A stretch of DNA of 42,409 bases from an uncultured Rhodospirillales bacterium (GCA_903927465.1 CAIYMY010000094.1:1-42409), one strand, 5' to 3'; positions 32,972 to 41,839 are shown, numbered from the stretch's first letter. Notes: generated from the sequence alone by a model not told the origin. Numbers and translations are program-made.

Positions 32972-34513
32972 ATGGGTCAGCAAACGCCGCGCGCACCGCG
33001 CATTGCCATTCTGGGCCTTCATCTGGAGGCAAATGCCTTCGCGCCAGTCACGGTCAAGGAAGATTTCGCCCGCCAATGCCTGGAAAGGGGGGAGGCGATA
33101 TCGCGACTCGCGGGTCAGCCTGTCAGCCATTTGCCGTCGGAAATTCCGGGTTTCTATAAGCGCATGGATGAAACCGGGCCCTGGGTGCCCGTGCCGATTC
33201 TGGTGATGGCGGCACCGCCTGGCGGCCCCATTGATCAAAGCCTGCTCAATGATGCGTTTGATGAAATGCGCGCGGGTTTGGCGGCGGCTTTGCCCTTGGA
33301 TGGTGTCTATATCGCCAATCATGGCGCGAGCAGCGCGACAGGCGATGAGGATAGTGATGGCACCATGGCCGCGATGGTGCGCGCCATTGTGGGGCCTGTA
33401 GTGCCGATCCTTTGCACCCATGACCTTCATTGCAATATCAGCGAAAAGCTGATCGGCGCGGTGGATGCCTTCATCGGCTATCGCACCAACCCGCATGTGG
33501 ATATGCGCGAACGCGCAGCCGACGCGGCCGACCTGCTGCGCGAGGCCATGGGCGGCGCGCGATTCGCGCGCGGTTTCGTGCGCCTGCCCATCACGCCGCC
33601 ATCGGTCAGTCTGTTGACGGCGCGCGGCCCCTATGCGGATCGCATGGCGGAATGTGAGGCGCTGATGGCGCGCGGTCCACGCATTGCCAATGCGTCCATC
33701 TGCGGCGGCTTTGTTTTTTCCGATTTGCCCAAATGCGGCATGACCGTGATTGTCACGGTACGTGGCGGGGATCAGGCGCTGGCTGACGCAGCGGCGCAGG
33801 AAATTGCCCGCGCCACCTGGGCTGATCGGCAGCGCTATGTGGCCAATCTTTCATCGCTGGCAGATGTGACGGCGCGCGCCAAAGCGGCAGGTGAGGGCGC
33901 TGACCCCGTGCTGATTGCCGATGTGGCCGATAATCCCGGTGGCGGCGGGCGCGGCAATACTGGCTATGTGCTGCGCGCCCTGCATGAAGCGGGTGTCGTG
34001 GGCGTGGTGCTGGCCAATTTCGTTGATCCTGACTTGGCCGCGGAAGCGCATCGGCTTGGCGAAGGGGCGCGCTTCACTGCCACCTTCAACCGCAATCCCT
34101 CCGAATTTTCCGCACCCTTCTCCGCCCCCGCCCGCATCCTGAAATTATCCGACGGCAAGGGTATTGGCCGGCGCGGCACCATGGCCGGGCGCGCCTTTGA
34201 TCTTGGCCCGGCGGCGCTGCTGGAATTGGAAGGCAGCGGTATCCGCGTGGTGGTCGCAAGCCTCCGCCGCCAATGCCATGAACCGCGCATGATTGAGATG
34301 TTGGGTGTGGATATCGCCGCTGCGCGGGTTGTGGTGGTGAAGTCGCGCGGCCATTTTCGCGCGGGCTTTGATGAATTCTTCCCCGATGAGCGCATTCTTG
34401 AAGTGGATGTGCCCGGCCTCACCAGCCCGGTTCTGGTCAATTTCCCCTGGAAGCGCCTGCCGCGGCCAGTTTTCCCGATTGATCCCGGGGCGGGCTGGTC
34501 AGGGGCCGCGTAA
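32972..34513 (+). CDS. M81 family metallopeptidase (MlrC-like)
   Basis: The 513-aa protein resembles MlrC, the metalloprotease of microcystin degradation. It starts RIAILGLHLEANAFAP and has metal-ligand-like segments VYIANHGASSATGDEDSDG and CTHDLHCNIS, the middle segment GGFVFSDLP, and the C-terminal DADNPGGGG-type loop (VADNPGGGGRGN). The open frame extends far upstream, but ATG 32972 fits the family N-terminus and avoids the divergent gene. Most bacteria with M81 proteins do not degrade microcystin; the natural substrate is probably another cyclic or modified peptide or amide. Confidence 0.88.
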   Translation: MGQQTPRAPRIAILGLHLEANAFAPVTVKEDFARQCLERGEAISRLAGQPVSHLPSEIPGFYKRMDETGPWVPVPILVMAAPPGGPIDQSLLNDAFDEMRAGLAAALPLDGVYIANHGASSATGDEDSDGTMAAMVRAIVGPVVPILCTHDLHCNISEKLIGAVDAFIGYRTNPHVDMRERAADAADLLREAMGGARFARGFVRLPITPPSVSLLTARGPYADRMAECEALMARGPRIANASICGGFVFSDLPKCGMTVIVTVRGGDQALADAAAQEIARATWADRQRYVANLSSLADVTARAKAAGEGADPVLIADVADNPGGGGRGNTGYVLRALHEAGVVGVVLANFVDPDLAAEAHRLGEGARFTATFNRNPSEFSAPFSAPARILKLSDGKGIGRRGTMAGRAFDLGPAALLELEGSGIRVVVASLRRQCHEPRMIEMLGVDIAAARVVVVKSRGHFRAGFDEFFPDERILEVDVPGLTSPVLVNFPWKRLPRPVFPIDPGAGWSGAA

Positions 34514-34555
34514 GGCACCACATTCCCGACTACCCATTAAACGGAGAAACGCATC

Positions 34556-34960
34556 ATGACCGCGACCATCATCACCACGCGCGACGGCGGCCCGCTGCAT
34601 CTGAAGGGCGAGATCACCCTGAAGGGCGAACCCATTGAGGGTGGCGAGGCTTGGCTTTGCCGCTGCGGTGCGACCAAGAACGGCCCCTGGTGTGATGGCA
34701 GCCACAAGGCGGCTGGCATTCCATTGACCGGCGCGCCGGCCAAGCGCGAAGGCCGCGATATCTCTGGCGTGACTGGCGCCGTCAATCTGGACCCTCAGCC
34801 CAATGGATCGGTCCGCGCCTCCGGCCCCATGATTGTTCAGAATGCGGCGGGCGAGGAAATTGATCGCACGCCCCAGGCTTCCTTCTGCCGCTGCGGCCAG
34901 ACCGCCAAGGCGCCCTATTGCGATGGCAGCCACAAGAAGGCGGGTTTTGTAGCGCCGTAA
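34556..34960 (+). CDS. Double CDGSH iron-sulfur protein
   Basis: The 134-aa protein has two CDGSH motifs, each able to bind one 2Fe-2S cluster through three Cys and one His: C35, C37, C46, H50 (CRCG then WCDGSH) and C111, C113, C122, H126 (CRCG then YCDGSH). A beta-rich segment lies between them. A GGAG ribosome binding site precedes ATG 34556. It is 42 bp after the M81 gene. Electron transfer or redox sensing is likely; the partner is unknown. Confidence 0.92.
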   Translation: MTATIITTRDGGPLHLKGEITLKGEPIEGGEAWLCRCGATKNGPWCDGSHKAAGIPLTGAPAKREGRDISGVTGAVNLDPQPNGSVRASGPMIVQNAAGEEIDRTPQASFCRCGQTAKAPYCDGSHKKAGFVAP

Positions 34961-35012
34961 TTTTTGTTGCCATGGAAGGCCGTCGCGCGGCTTGTGAGTT
35001 TCAAGTCACTCC

Positions 35013-35747
35013 TCACCGCCGCGCGCGGCGCACCTCGGCCACGGCACGCTCCAGATCGGCCAAGGGCACCGCGCCGGGGATGAAGGCATCGCCAATGATC
35101 AAGGCGGGTGTGCCTTCAATGCGCAGCGCGCGGGCCAATTCCAAATTGGCGTCAATGCGCTGCTGCAAGGCAGGGTCCAGCATATCGCGCTGCCAGCGCG
35201 CGATATCCATGCCGATACGCTCGGCCTCTGCGCGCATCGCGGCTTCGGTCGGCTCGCCACGCAAAGCCATCAGGCGTTCGTAGAATTCATTGTATTTTCC
35301 CTGGCGTTGCGCCGCCAGCAAACCACGCGCGGCAACAACAGAAGCCGGGCCCAACACGGGCAAATCCTTCATTACCACGCGGACATTGCGGTCCTTGCGC
35401 AGCAATTCAGTCATCTCGCCGGCCAGCCTTTTGCAGAAGGGGCAGCGCGCATCGAAGAATTCCACAATTGTGACATCGCCGCGCGGATTGCCGCGCACCG
35501 GGTCGGCCGGGTTGCGCAAAAGCGCTGCCTCATGCGCGCGGATGCCCGTGGCGAGCGCCGAACTCCGGTCCATATCCTCGGCCGCTTGCAGCGCGCCCAA
35601 ACCCTCCCGCAGCAAAGTGGGGTCGCGCTTCAGCGCATCGCGCAGGATGGCCAAGATTTCGGCGCGCTGCGCTTCCGTGAAGCCCTGGGCCAAGGCGGGC
35701 CCGGCCAGGGTTGCGGCGAAGGCGGAAAGCAGCAGGCGTCTTTGCAT
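35013..35747 (-). CDS. DsbA-family thiol:disulfide oxidoreductase
   Basis: The 244-aa exported protein has a signal (MQRRLLLSAFAATLAGPALA), then a helical N-terminal region (about 25-85) as in the Com1/ScsC-like DsbA group, then a thioredoxin fold. The active site is C102-P-F-C105 and the cis-Pro is in IEGTPALIIG. ATG 35747 is chosen because it gives the signal peptide directly; the frame is open further upstream. It would catalyse or correct disulfides in the periplasm. It is convergent with the CDGSH gene and divergent from the GGT-like gene. Confidence 0.9.
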   Translation of the reverse strand: MQRRLLLSAFAATLAGPALAQGFTEAQRAEILAILRDALKRDPTLLREGLGALQAAEDMDRSSALATGIRAHEAALLRNPADPVRGNPRGDVTIVEFFDARCPFCKRLAGEMTELLRKDRNVRVVMKDLPVLGPASVVAARGLLAAQRQGKYNEFYERLMALRGEPTEAAMRAEAERIGMDIARWQRDMLDPALQQRIDANLELARALRIEGTPALIIGDAFIPGAVPLADLERAVAEVRRARR

Positions 35748-35907
35748 GATTATGGGTTCCGGCGTTGCATTGGCACCTAACCAAGCCCGGCTTGGGCCAT
35801 GAGGCAAGACGCGATTCTCTCACCCCCACCCTTGGACTCGGCCACTTCTATGCTAATCCCTATCGGCGACGCGCTTGCTGGCGCGGCCAGTCAGGAAGAA
35901 TAACCGA

Positions 35908-37281
35908 ATGATGCAGGATGGCGGGAAGTTCAGATGGGGGCGGGCTGGGCTCGGCTTGGGGCTCGGCCTGATTCTGGCGGCTTGCCAGACGGTAGAATCC
36001 ACCGTGGATCGCACGGTTGAGACGGTAACCGGCCGATCCTCTATCCCCTTTGGCACACCGGGCCATGTTGCGGGCTTCCTGGGCGGTGTGGCTGCGGATG
36101 AACCCCGTGCGGCGATTGTGGCGCGCGATATTCTCTCAAGCGGTGGCTCGGCCGTGGATGCCGCAGTGGCTGGGGCCTTCACCTTGGCGGTCACGCTGCC
36201 CTCCCGCGCCGGGCTTGGTGGCGGCGGCGCTTGCGTGGTGTTGGATGCGCAGCGCGGTGTGGCGCGCTCCATCGTCTTCCCAGCCGGCGCGCGGACCGAG
36301 ATACCCTCTGGCACCGACCGTCCTGCCGCTCTCCCCGCCATGGCGCGTGGGCTTTTCGGCATGCATCTCAATGCCGGGCGCTTCAAGATCGAGGATCTGA
36401 TCCGCCCCGCCGAGGATTTGGCGCGGTTGGGGACAGAAATCAGCCGCACATTGGCCGATGACCTGGCGGTGGTGGCCGGACCCTTGCTCGCGGACCCCAG
36501 CGCCCGGCAGATTTTTGGCCGCGCTGGGGGTGGGGTGCTGAAACTCGGTGACCGCATTACTCAGCCGGATTTGAGTGCCACACTGGCGCAACTTCGCGCC
36601 TCGGCACTTGGCATTGGCGATCTTTATCAAGGCAATCTCGCGGAACGCCTGGTGGAGGGTTCTGTCATGTCCGGCGGCGGTCTGACCGATGCAGAACTCC
36701 GTGCCACCCGCATCCGCGCCGGTAGTGCAACGCGTACCGCATTGTTGTCGGATCTGGTGCTGCTCAGCACTGACGCATCGCTGGGCATGCAGGGGGCGCT
36801 GGAAGCGGCCCTCGCGGGCCAGGGGGTGGGGGCTGACACCAGCGCCGGGTCCGGGGCAGGGGCTTCGCTGGTCACGCTGGACCGCGAAGGCAATGCGGTT
36901 TCCTGCGCCTTCAGCATGAACAATTTGTTTGGCACGGGCCGCGTGGTGCCGGGCACCGGGATTTTGCTGGCCGCCGCACCGGGCATCGGCCAGGTGCAGG
37001 CCGCCCCCTTGCCGGTCGCGATTCTGGCGCGGTCCGATTTGCGCCGCTTCCGAGCCGCTTCTTCCGGCAGTGGCGGGCAAGCGGCCTTGGCCGCAACCGC
37101 CATGCCTTTGGCCGCTGTGCAGCGCCGGGGTGGCCCAGCCGACCCCTATGCCGGGGTGCCGGCGCCAGGCCGAGGCGTGACCATTTCCTGTGCAGGGCTG
37201 GTGCCCACCAACGGTCCCGCTTGCATCGGCGCTGTGGATCCGCGCGGTGGCGGGGTGGCACTTGGCAGCTTTGGGCGCTGA
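35908..37281 (+). CDS. Gamma-glutamyltransferase-like lipoprotein, probably inactive
   Basis: The 457-aa product begins with a lipoprotein signal (lipobox LAAC, Cys26). It has GGT landmarks: SSGGSAVDAAVAGAFTLAV, LGGGGACVVLD, and the small-subunit segment REGNAVSCAFSMNNLFGTG with GTGI after it. A true GGT cleaves itself before a Thr that becomes the nucleophile; the aligned residue here is Ala319 (GASLVTLD), and the protein is about 100 residues shorter than usual. Thr311 is nearby but in the wrong register. It is likely a non-cleaved pseudoenzyme held at a membrane. ATG 35908 follows AGGAAG; the aminotransferase starts 2 bp after its stop. Confidence 0.8.
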   Translation: MMQDGGKFRWGRAGLGLGLGLILAACQTVESTVDRTVETVTGRSSIPFGTPGHVAGFLGGVAADEPRAAIVARDILSSGGSAVDAAVAGAFTLAVTLPSRAGLGGGGACVVLDAQRGVARSIVFPAGARTEIPSGTDRPAALPAMARGLFGMHLNAGRFKIEDLIRPAEDLARLGTEISRTLADDLAVVAGPLLADPSARQIFGRAGGGVLKLGDRITQPDLSATLAQLRASALGIGDLYQGNLAERLVEGSVMSGGGLTDAELRATRIRAGSATRTALLSDLVLLSTDASLGMQGALEAALAGQGVGADTSAGSGAGASLVTLDREGNAVSCAFSMNNLFGTGRVVPGTGILLAAAPGIGQVQAAPLPVAILARSDLRRFRAASSGSGGQAALAATAMPLAAVQRRGGPADPYAGVPAPGRGVTISCAGLVPTNGPACIGAVDPRGGGVALGSFGR

Positions 37282-37283
37282 TC

Positions 37284-38453
37284 ATGGCGCTCAAGACCGG
37301 TCGCGGGGCTGAGGCACCGCCCTTCCTGGTGATGGATGTGATTTCGGCGGCCAATGCGCGCGCCGCCAGCCTGCCACCCGGCGCGCCCGGGATCATCCGC
37401 ATGGAGGTCGGCCAACCCAGCACCGGCGCCCCGCGTGGCGCGGCTGAGGCTGCGATCCGCGCGCTCAATTCAGGCGCGCCGCTGGGCTACACGGAAGCCT
37501 TCGGGTTGATTTCACTCCGCGAACGCATCGCGCGACATTATCTGGATCATTACGGGCTGGTTGTGCCGGCACGGCGCATTGCGGTGACCATGGGCGCTTC
37601 TGGCGCTTTTCCGCTGGCCTTTCTCGCGGCCTTTGATCCAGGCGATGCCATTGCCATGGCGGCACCCTTCTACCCGCCCTATGCCAATATCCTGCAAGCG
37701 CTGGGGATGCGCCCGCAATTGCTGGAATGCGATGCGACAACACGGTTCCAGCCAACCGTCGCAATGCTCGAAAAGCTGGACCCTCGCCCTGCCGGGCTGA
37801 TCATCGCCAGCCCCTGCAACCCTGCCGGCACCATGCTGGCGCCTGATGAATTGGCGGCGATTGCGCGCTGGTGCCATGCAGAAGGCGTGCGGCTGATCAG
37901 CGATGAAATCTATCATGGGCTGAGCTGGGGCTCGGTTGCGGAAAGCAGTGCGGCAGCCTTCAGCGAAAGCGCTGTGGTGGTGAATAGTTTTTCCAAATAC
38001 TGGTCCATGACCGGCTGGCGCATCGGCTGGCTGCTGCTGCCTGAGGATCTGATCCGCCCGGTGGAATGCCTGGCGCAGAACATGTTCATCAGCGCGCCGC
38101 ATATCGCCCAGGTTGCGGCGGAAGCCGCCATGGATTGCCGCGAAGAATTGGAAGGCAATAAGGCCGCCTATGCACGCAGTCGCGCCGCGCTTTTGGCGGG
38201 CCTGCCGCGCGCGGGGTTTGACCGGATCGCAGCGGCTGATGGCGCGTTTTACCTATGGTACGATGTCTCGGCACTCACCAATGATAGCGCAGCCTTTTCG
38301 GCTGCCATGCTGGAGGGTGCGGGGATTGCTGCCACCACCGGGCTTGATTTTGATAGGGGCCGCGGCGGGCGCTTTTTGCGCTTTTCCTATTGCGGGCGCG
38401 AAGCAGATATGGCGGCGGCGCCCGAACGGTTAGCGCGTTGGTTGGGACGATAA
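37284..38453 (+). CDS. Class I/II PLP-dependent aminotransferase
   Basis: The 389-aa fold-type I aminotransferase has the PLP-lysine motif SFSKYWSMTGWRIGW, the SPCNPAGTML loop, SDEIYHGLSW with the cofactor Asp, and the substrate-carboxylate Arg in FLRFSYCG. It transfers an amino group between an amino acid and a 2-oxo acid; the aspartate/aromatic group is nearest by eye. It starts 2 bp after the GGT-like gene, so the pair is one unit. It is convergent with the next gene, 7 bp away. Confidence 0.92.
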   Translation: MALKTGRGAEAPPFLVMDVISAANARAASLPPGAPGIIRMEVGQPSTGAPRGAAEAAIRALNSGAPLGYTEAFGLISLRERIARHYLDHYGLVVPARRIAVTMGASGAFPLAFLAAFDPGDAIAMAAPFYPPYANILQALGMRPQLLECDATTRFQPTVAMLEKLDPRPAGLIIASPCNPAGTMLAPDELAAIARWCHAEGVRLISDEIYHGLSWGSVAESSAAAFSESAVVVNSFSKYWSMTGWRIGWLLLPEDLIRPVECLAQNMFISAPHIAQVAAEAAMDCREELEGNKAAYARSRAALLAGLPRAGFDRIAAADGAFYLWYDVSALTNDSAAFSAAMLEGAGIAATTGLDFDRGRGGRFLRFSYCGREADMAAAPERLARWLGR

Positions 38454-38460
38454 GGATTTT

Positions 38461-39123
38461 TCAGCCGGACCGCCGCTTGCGTTCGATCTGTTCCACCTTG
38501 GGCCAGATGGATTTGAACAGCGCTTCACGGAGCGACATATCACCGCGATCCGCCGGCGCGTAATCCGGGTGCAATTCGCGCGCGAGTACGCGACGCAGCG
38601 CATCAAAACGCTGCCGATCCATCTCATCGGCTTCTTCGGTCAGCATGCGCGCCTCAGCGGCCAAGGCGCGGCGCTTCCAGGCTTCGCGCTCCGCAATTAG
38701 CAGCCGGCAGGCATCGCGGAGTTTTTGCATATTCTCCCGCTCGGCCATCAGCACGCGGGCGGCTTCGCGTAGCTTATCCATTAACTTCTGCTGGTCAGCA
38801 TCACAGGCGGGGCTGGGGGGTGGTGCAAGGTTCAGGGCTTCTGGCGGCACTCCGCTGTCCGGCGGGCCGCCACGGCGGAGCACGTTGCCGTTTCCATGGC
38901 TGGATGTGCCGGGTTTGCGTGCTGCCGGTGGGCCTTCGATACGCGCAACCGGCCACCAGCCATCATCCTCAATGGCGCCCACGACGCCGGAACGTTCCAT
39001 CCGCTCAAGATAGTCGAGCGCCAGGCTCCAGCGGATGGCAAGCCCATCCGCTAGGGTGCTGGTATTGATGCGCGGTTGGCGGCGCACATAGCGCACGGCA
39101 TCAGCGTAACTGGCAATCGGCAT
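38461..39123 (-). CDS. FtsK-gamma-like winged-helix/coiled-coil/J-like protein, paralogue 1
   Basis: The 220-aa protein has three parts. Residues 5-60 (YADAVRYVRRQ, LADGLAIRWSLALDYLE, SGVVG) follow the layout of the FtsK gamma winged helix, but the recognition-helix residues differ from FtsK. A Pro/Gly-rich linker (60-108) leads to a charged coiled coil (109-168). The tail (171-215) looks like a J-domain fragment: RFDALRRVLARELHPDYAP with HPD at 185-187, then LREALFKSIWPKVEQIER. It is not a known named family to me. The ribosome binding region TGGTGGAAA before ATG matches that of the upstream paralogue at 39312. Confidence 0.75.
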   Translation of the reverse strand: MPIASYADAVRYVRRQPRINTSTLADGLAIRWSLALDYLERMERSGVVGAIEDDGWWPVARIEGPPAARKPGTSSHGNGNVLRRGGPPDSGVPPEALNLAPPPSPACDADQQKLMDKLREAARVLMAERENMQKLRDACRLLIAEREAWKRRALAAEARMLTEEADEMDRQRFDALRRVLARELHPDYAPADRGDMSLREALFKSIWPKVEQIERKRRSG

Positions 39124-39260
39124 TTTCCACCATTGGGCGACCCAGGCTGGATCACTTTATGCATTTTCGCGCTGATTGATTAAGCATCCGTGAAAGGCGG
39201 TTTCGTTGCTGCCAAAAACTTAACCTGCGATGATTTCGCTGCAGCAATCCCAGCCCGAAC

Positions 39261-39309
39261 CCGCGTGAGAAACGCGGCTAAGGATTAGCCAAAGCAGTAA
39301 AGTGCTGCT
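39261..39309 (-). other. Cluster of small hairpins between the paralogues
   Basis: Three short stems lie just downstream of the upstream paralogue's stop: CCGCGT/ACGCGG (39261-39277), GGCTAA/TTAGCC (39276-39290) and AGCAG/CTGCT (39293-39309). The first two share two bases, so they compete. No T-run follows. This may form the 3' end of one transcript or a processing site. The rest of 39124-39311 holds no gene. Confidence 0.4.
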
Positions 39310-39311
39310 GT

Positions 39312-39938
39312 CTATTTGCTTTGTAGGTCTGGCAGAAGCTGTTTGTTCAACGCTTTGGGCAAAGATAGCGCCTTTCCGGCAGGCAGATCTTCATCCGGCA
39401 GTGCCTTGTACAATGCCTCCAGCCTTTTCTGGCTTGCTTCATTGTCTTCATCGATCACAAAGCGTGCCTCTGCGGCCAGGGCGCGATGTTTCCAGGCCTC
39501 ACGCTCAGCGATCAGAAGGCGGCAGTTATTACCAAGCTTGTAGTTTTTATCACGCTCTTCCGCCAGCGCACATATGGTTTCGTGGAGTTTTTCCATCAAA
39601 AGCCGTTGCACTTGATCATGAGCCGCCTGGTTAGGGGTCATTGCAGTGGTTTGCCCTTCCGTCCTTTCGGACGGGGCGGGTGCGTTTTGTGCCGGCGCTG
39701 TGGGTTTTTTCGTGGAAGCAGTGATGGATTTCTGTGGAGGGCTGAAAGCTTCCTTGCGCAGCACAGGCCACCAGCCATTTTCCTGCATATCACCAATAAT
39801 GCCTCGGCGCTTCATTTCCTCAAGACAATCAAGCGCCAAGCTCCAGCGGATGCCAAGGCCATCCGCCAGACTATTGGTGCTGATGCGCGACTGGCGTCGC
39901 ACAAAGCGCATGGCATCATCGTAGGAAGCAGGCGTCAT
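39312..39938 (-). CDS. FtsK-gamma-like winged-helix/coiled-coil protein, paralogue 2
   Basis: The 208-aa protein is a clear paralogue of the 38461 gene: nearly identical winged-helix part (LADGLGIRWSLALDCLEEM) and coiled-coil end (CRLLIAEREAWK, RALAAEAR). The linker is Lys/Thr/Ala-rich instead of Pro/Gly-rich. The J-like tail has decayed: the HPD motif reads LPD (KALPDEDLPAG). The gene looks more AT-rich than its neighbours by eye. ATG 39938 is chosen by matching paralogue 1 and the shared upstream bases (CATTTTCCACCA on the plus strand); an open frame extends upstream to 40190. Confidence 0.75.
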   Translation of the reverse strand: MTPASYDDAMRFVRRQSRISTNSLADGLGIRWSLALDCLEEMKRRGIIGDMQENGWWPVLRKEAFSPPQKSITASTKKPTAPAQNAPAPSERTEGQTTAMTPNQAAHDQVQRLLMEKLHETICALAEERDKNYKLGNNCRLLIAEREAWKHRALAAEARFVIDEDNEASQKRLEALYKALPDEDLPAGKALSLPKALNKQLLPDLQSK

Positions 39939-40035
39939 TTTCCACCAAAGGTGATCTTGGCTGATCACATTTGGCAAAGTTTCGTCTATTTTTCTTAAGT
40001 TTTCGTGAACGGCCAGACAGATTGCAGATGAAACT

Positions 40036-41019
40036 TTACCCTGCGGTGATTTTGGCCGCCCGCACCACCTCGGCCCAGGCGGCAGTTTCGCGTTCCATGC
40101 GCGCGGCCAAGGCTTCCGGCGAGGAAGGCACCACCAGCGCGCCGGCATCAAAGGCGCGTTTACGGATGGTGGGGTCGGCCAGCACCTCATTCAATTTCTG
40201 CGCAAGCAGCCGCGCCACCGGTTCCGGCGTGCCGCGCGGTGCGAACAGGCTGAACCAGACATTGAGGTCGAGGTCCGCCAGCCCTTCTTCCTTGGCCGAG
40301 GGAATATTCGGCATGCCGGGATGGCGTTCATTGGAACTGACGCAAAGTGCGCGCAGCTTGCCATCCGCGACCAGTGGCGTGAGTGGCGGCGGTGAATTCA
40401 TGTAGAAATGCACGCGCCCCGCAATCAAATCTCGGATCGTCTCTCCGGTGCCGCGATAGGGCACATGCAGCATGTCAATGCCAGCGCGCAGCTTCAGCAA
40501 TTCCGCGCCCAGATGATGCATGGACCCAACGCCGGCGGACGCATAGGTCAGATCGCCTGGCCTTTGCTTGGCATAGGCGATGAACTCACGCATCGACGCG
40601 ACCGGCACGGAAGGGTGTGTCACGAAAAGCTGCGGTGTATCCGTGATCTGCCCGATGGGTAAGAAATCCCGCGCCGGAACAATACCGCCAAGCGTGCCAA
40701 CCGCGACCCGCCCTGTCATAGTGCCGCAATAGCCACACAGCAGCGTATGGCCATCTGGGCGCGCTTGCAGCACGGAAGTGAGCCCGACCACATCATTCCC
40801 GCCTGGGCGGTTTTCCACCACCATGGAACCGCCCAAAGCGCGGCCAAGCTGATCGGCAATGAGCCTGGCGCTGAAATCCGTGCCGCCGCCAGCGGGGGAT
40901 GGGACCACCAGCGTGATGGGCCGATTGGGGAAGGTATCCTGAGCGCGGACCAGCGCGGGCGCGCCGAGCAGGCCAAGTGCCGCACCTGTCAGCGTACGGC
41001 GGGAAATCCTGTGCTTCAT
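40036..41019 (-). CDS. Bug-family tripartite tricarboxylate transporter binding protein
   Basis: The 327-aa periplasmic binding protein has a Tat-like signal (KHRISRRTLTGAALGLLGAP, cleavage probably after VRAQ). The Bug pattern follows: ITLVVPSPAGGGTDFSARLIA, VVENRPGGNDVVG, MLHVPYRGTGETIRDLIAGRVHFY. It likely binds a carboxylate. It starts 16 bp after the SDR gene, so the two form one unit. It is only a distant relative of the Bug protein at 20293. Confidence 0.9.
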   Translation of the reverse strand: MKHRISRRTLTGAALGLLGAPALVRAQDTFPNRPITLVVPSPAGGGTDFSARLIADQLGRALGGSMVVENRPGGNDVVGLTSVLQARPDGHTLLCGYCGTMTGRVAVGTLGGIVPARDFLPIGQITDTPQLFVTHPSVPVASMREFIAYAKQRPGDLTYASAGVGSMHHLGAELLKLRAGIDMLHVPYRGTGETIRDLIAGRVHFYMNSPPPLTPLVADGKLRALCVSSNERHPGMPNIPSAKEEGLADLDLNVWFSLFAPRGTPEPVARLLAQKLNEVLADPTIRKRAFDAGALVVPSSPEALAARMERETAAWAEVVRAAKITAG

Positions 41020-41035
41020 TGGCGTATCCCTTTTT

Positions 41036-41839
41036 TCAGACCGCGCCGGCAGCGGTAACGCCGCCATCCACGATAAGCTCTGTCCCCGTCACGTGCTTCG
41101 CTTCGTTGGAAACAAGGAACAGCACCGCATGGGCAATATCCCAGCCATCGCCCATTTTGCCGAGCGGCACTTGCGCATCGCGCTTGGCGATCAGCGCGGC
41201 GGCGTCATTGCCGCCCAATTGGCGCACCAGCCGGTGTTCGACCAAAGGTGTGTGCATCAGCCCCGGCACCACGGTGTTGCAGCGCACACCCGCCTTGGCG
41301 TTTTCAATGGCGACCGATTTTGACAAGGCCACAATGCCGTATTTGGTCGCGCTATAGGCAACATGGGGCCGCGCCGCCTGCATGCGATAGCCGGCGATGG
41401 AGGAGATATTCACAATCGCACTCCCCGGCTGCTTCTTCAGATGCGGGAGGGCGAATTTACAGCCGAGGAAAGCAGATTTCAGGTTGAAATCCACCTGCCG
41501 GTCCCAGACTTCCTCTGACATGGATTCCGCGCCGCCGGGGTGTGAGCCGCCCACATTATTGACCATGATGTCCAACTGGCCATAGCGCGCAATGCAGGCT
41601 TCCACCGCGGCCCGGAAGCTTTCGGAATCAAGCACATCGCAGATACCCGCTGTCGCTTCCCCGCCTTCGGCTTTGATGATGCCGATGGTTTCCTCAACCG
41701 CCGCCGGGTTATTGTCCAGGCCAAACACCTTGGCCCCCTGGCGCGCGAGCAGCACGGCTGTCGCCTTGCCATTGCCCCAACCGGGGCCGACCGAACCCGC
41801 GCCGGTAACGATGGCGACCTTGCCTTTGAGACTGAGCAT
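41036..41839 (-). CDS. SDR-family oxidoreductase
   Basis: The 267-aa short-chain dehydrogenase has a cofactor motif with a long loop, TGAGSVGPGWGNGKA, instead of the usual TGxxxGIG. It also has VNNVGG, the catalytic Ser in NISSIAG, the YSATK active-site Tyr and Lys, and a C-terminal VDGGVTA. Asp in FGLDNN suggests NAD preference. A perfect AGGAGG lies 8 bases before ATG 41839. It probably oxidises a hydroxy acid imported with help of the Bug protein in the same unit; the substrate is unknown. Confidence 0.92.
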   Translation of the reverse strand: MLSLKGKVAIVTGAGSVGPGWGNGKATAVLLARQGAKVFGLDNNPAAVEETIGIIKAEGGEATAGICDVLDSESFRAAVEACIARYGQLDIMVNNVGGSHPGGAESMSEEVWDRQVDFNLKSAFLGCKFALPHLKKQPGSAIVNISSIAGYRMQAARPHVAYSATKYGIVALSKSVAIENAKAGVRCNTVVPGLMHTPLVEHRLVRQLGGNDAAALIAKRDAQVPLGKMGDGWDIAHAVLFLVSNEAKHVTGTELIVDGGVTAAGAV

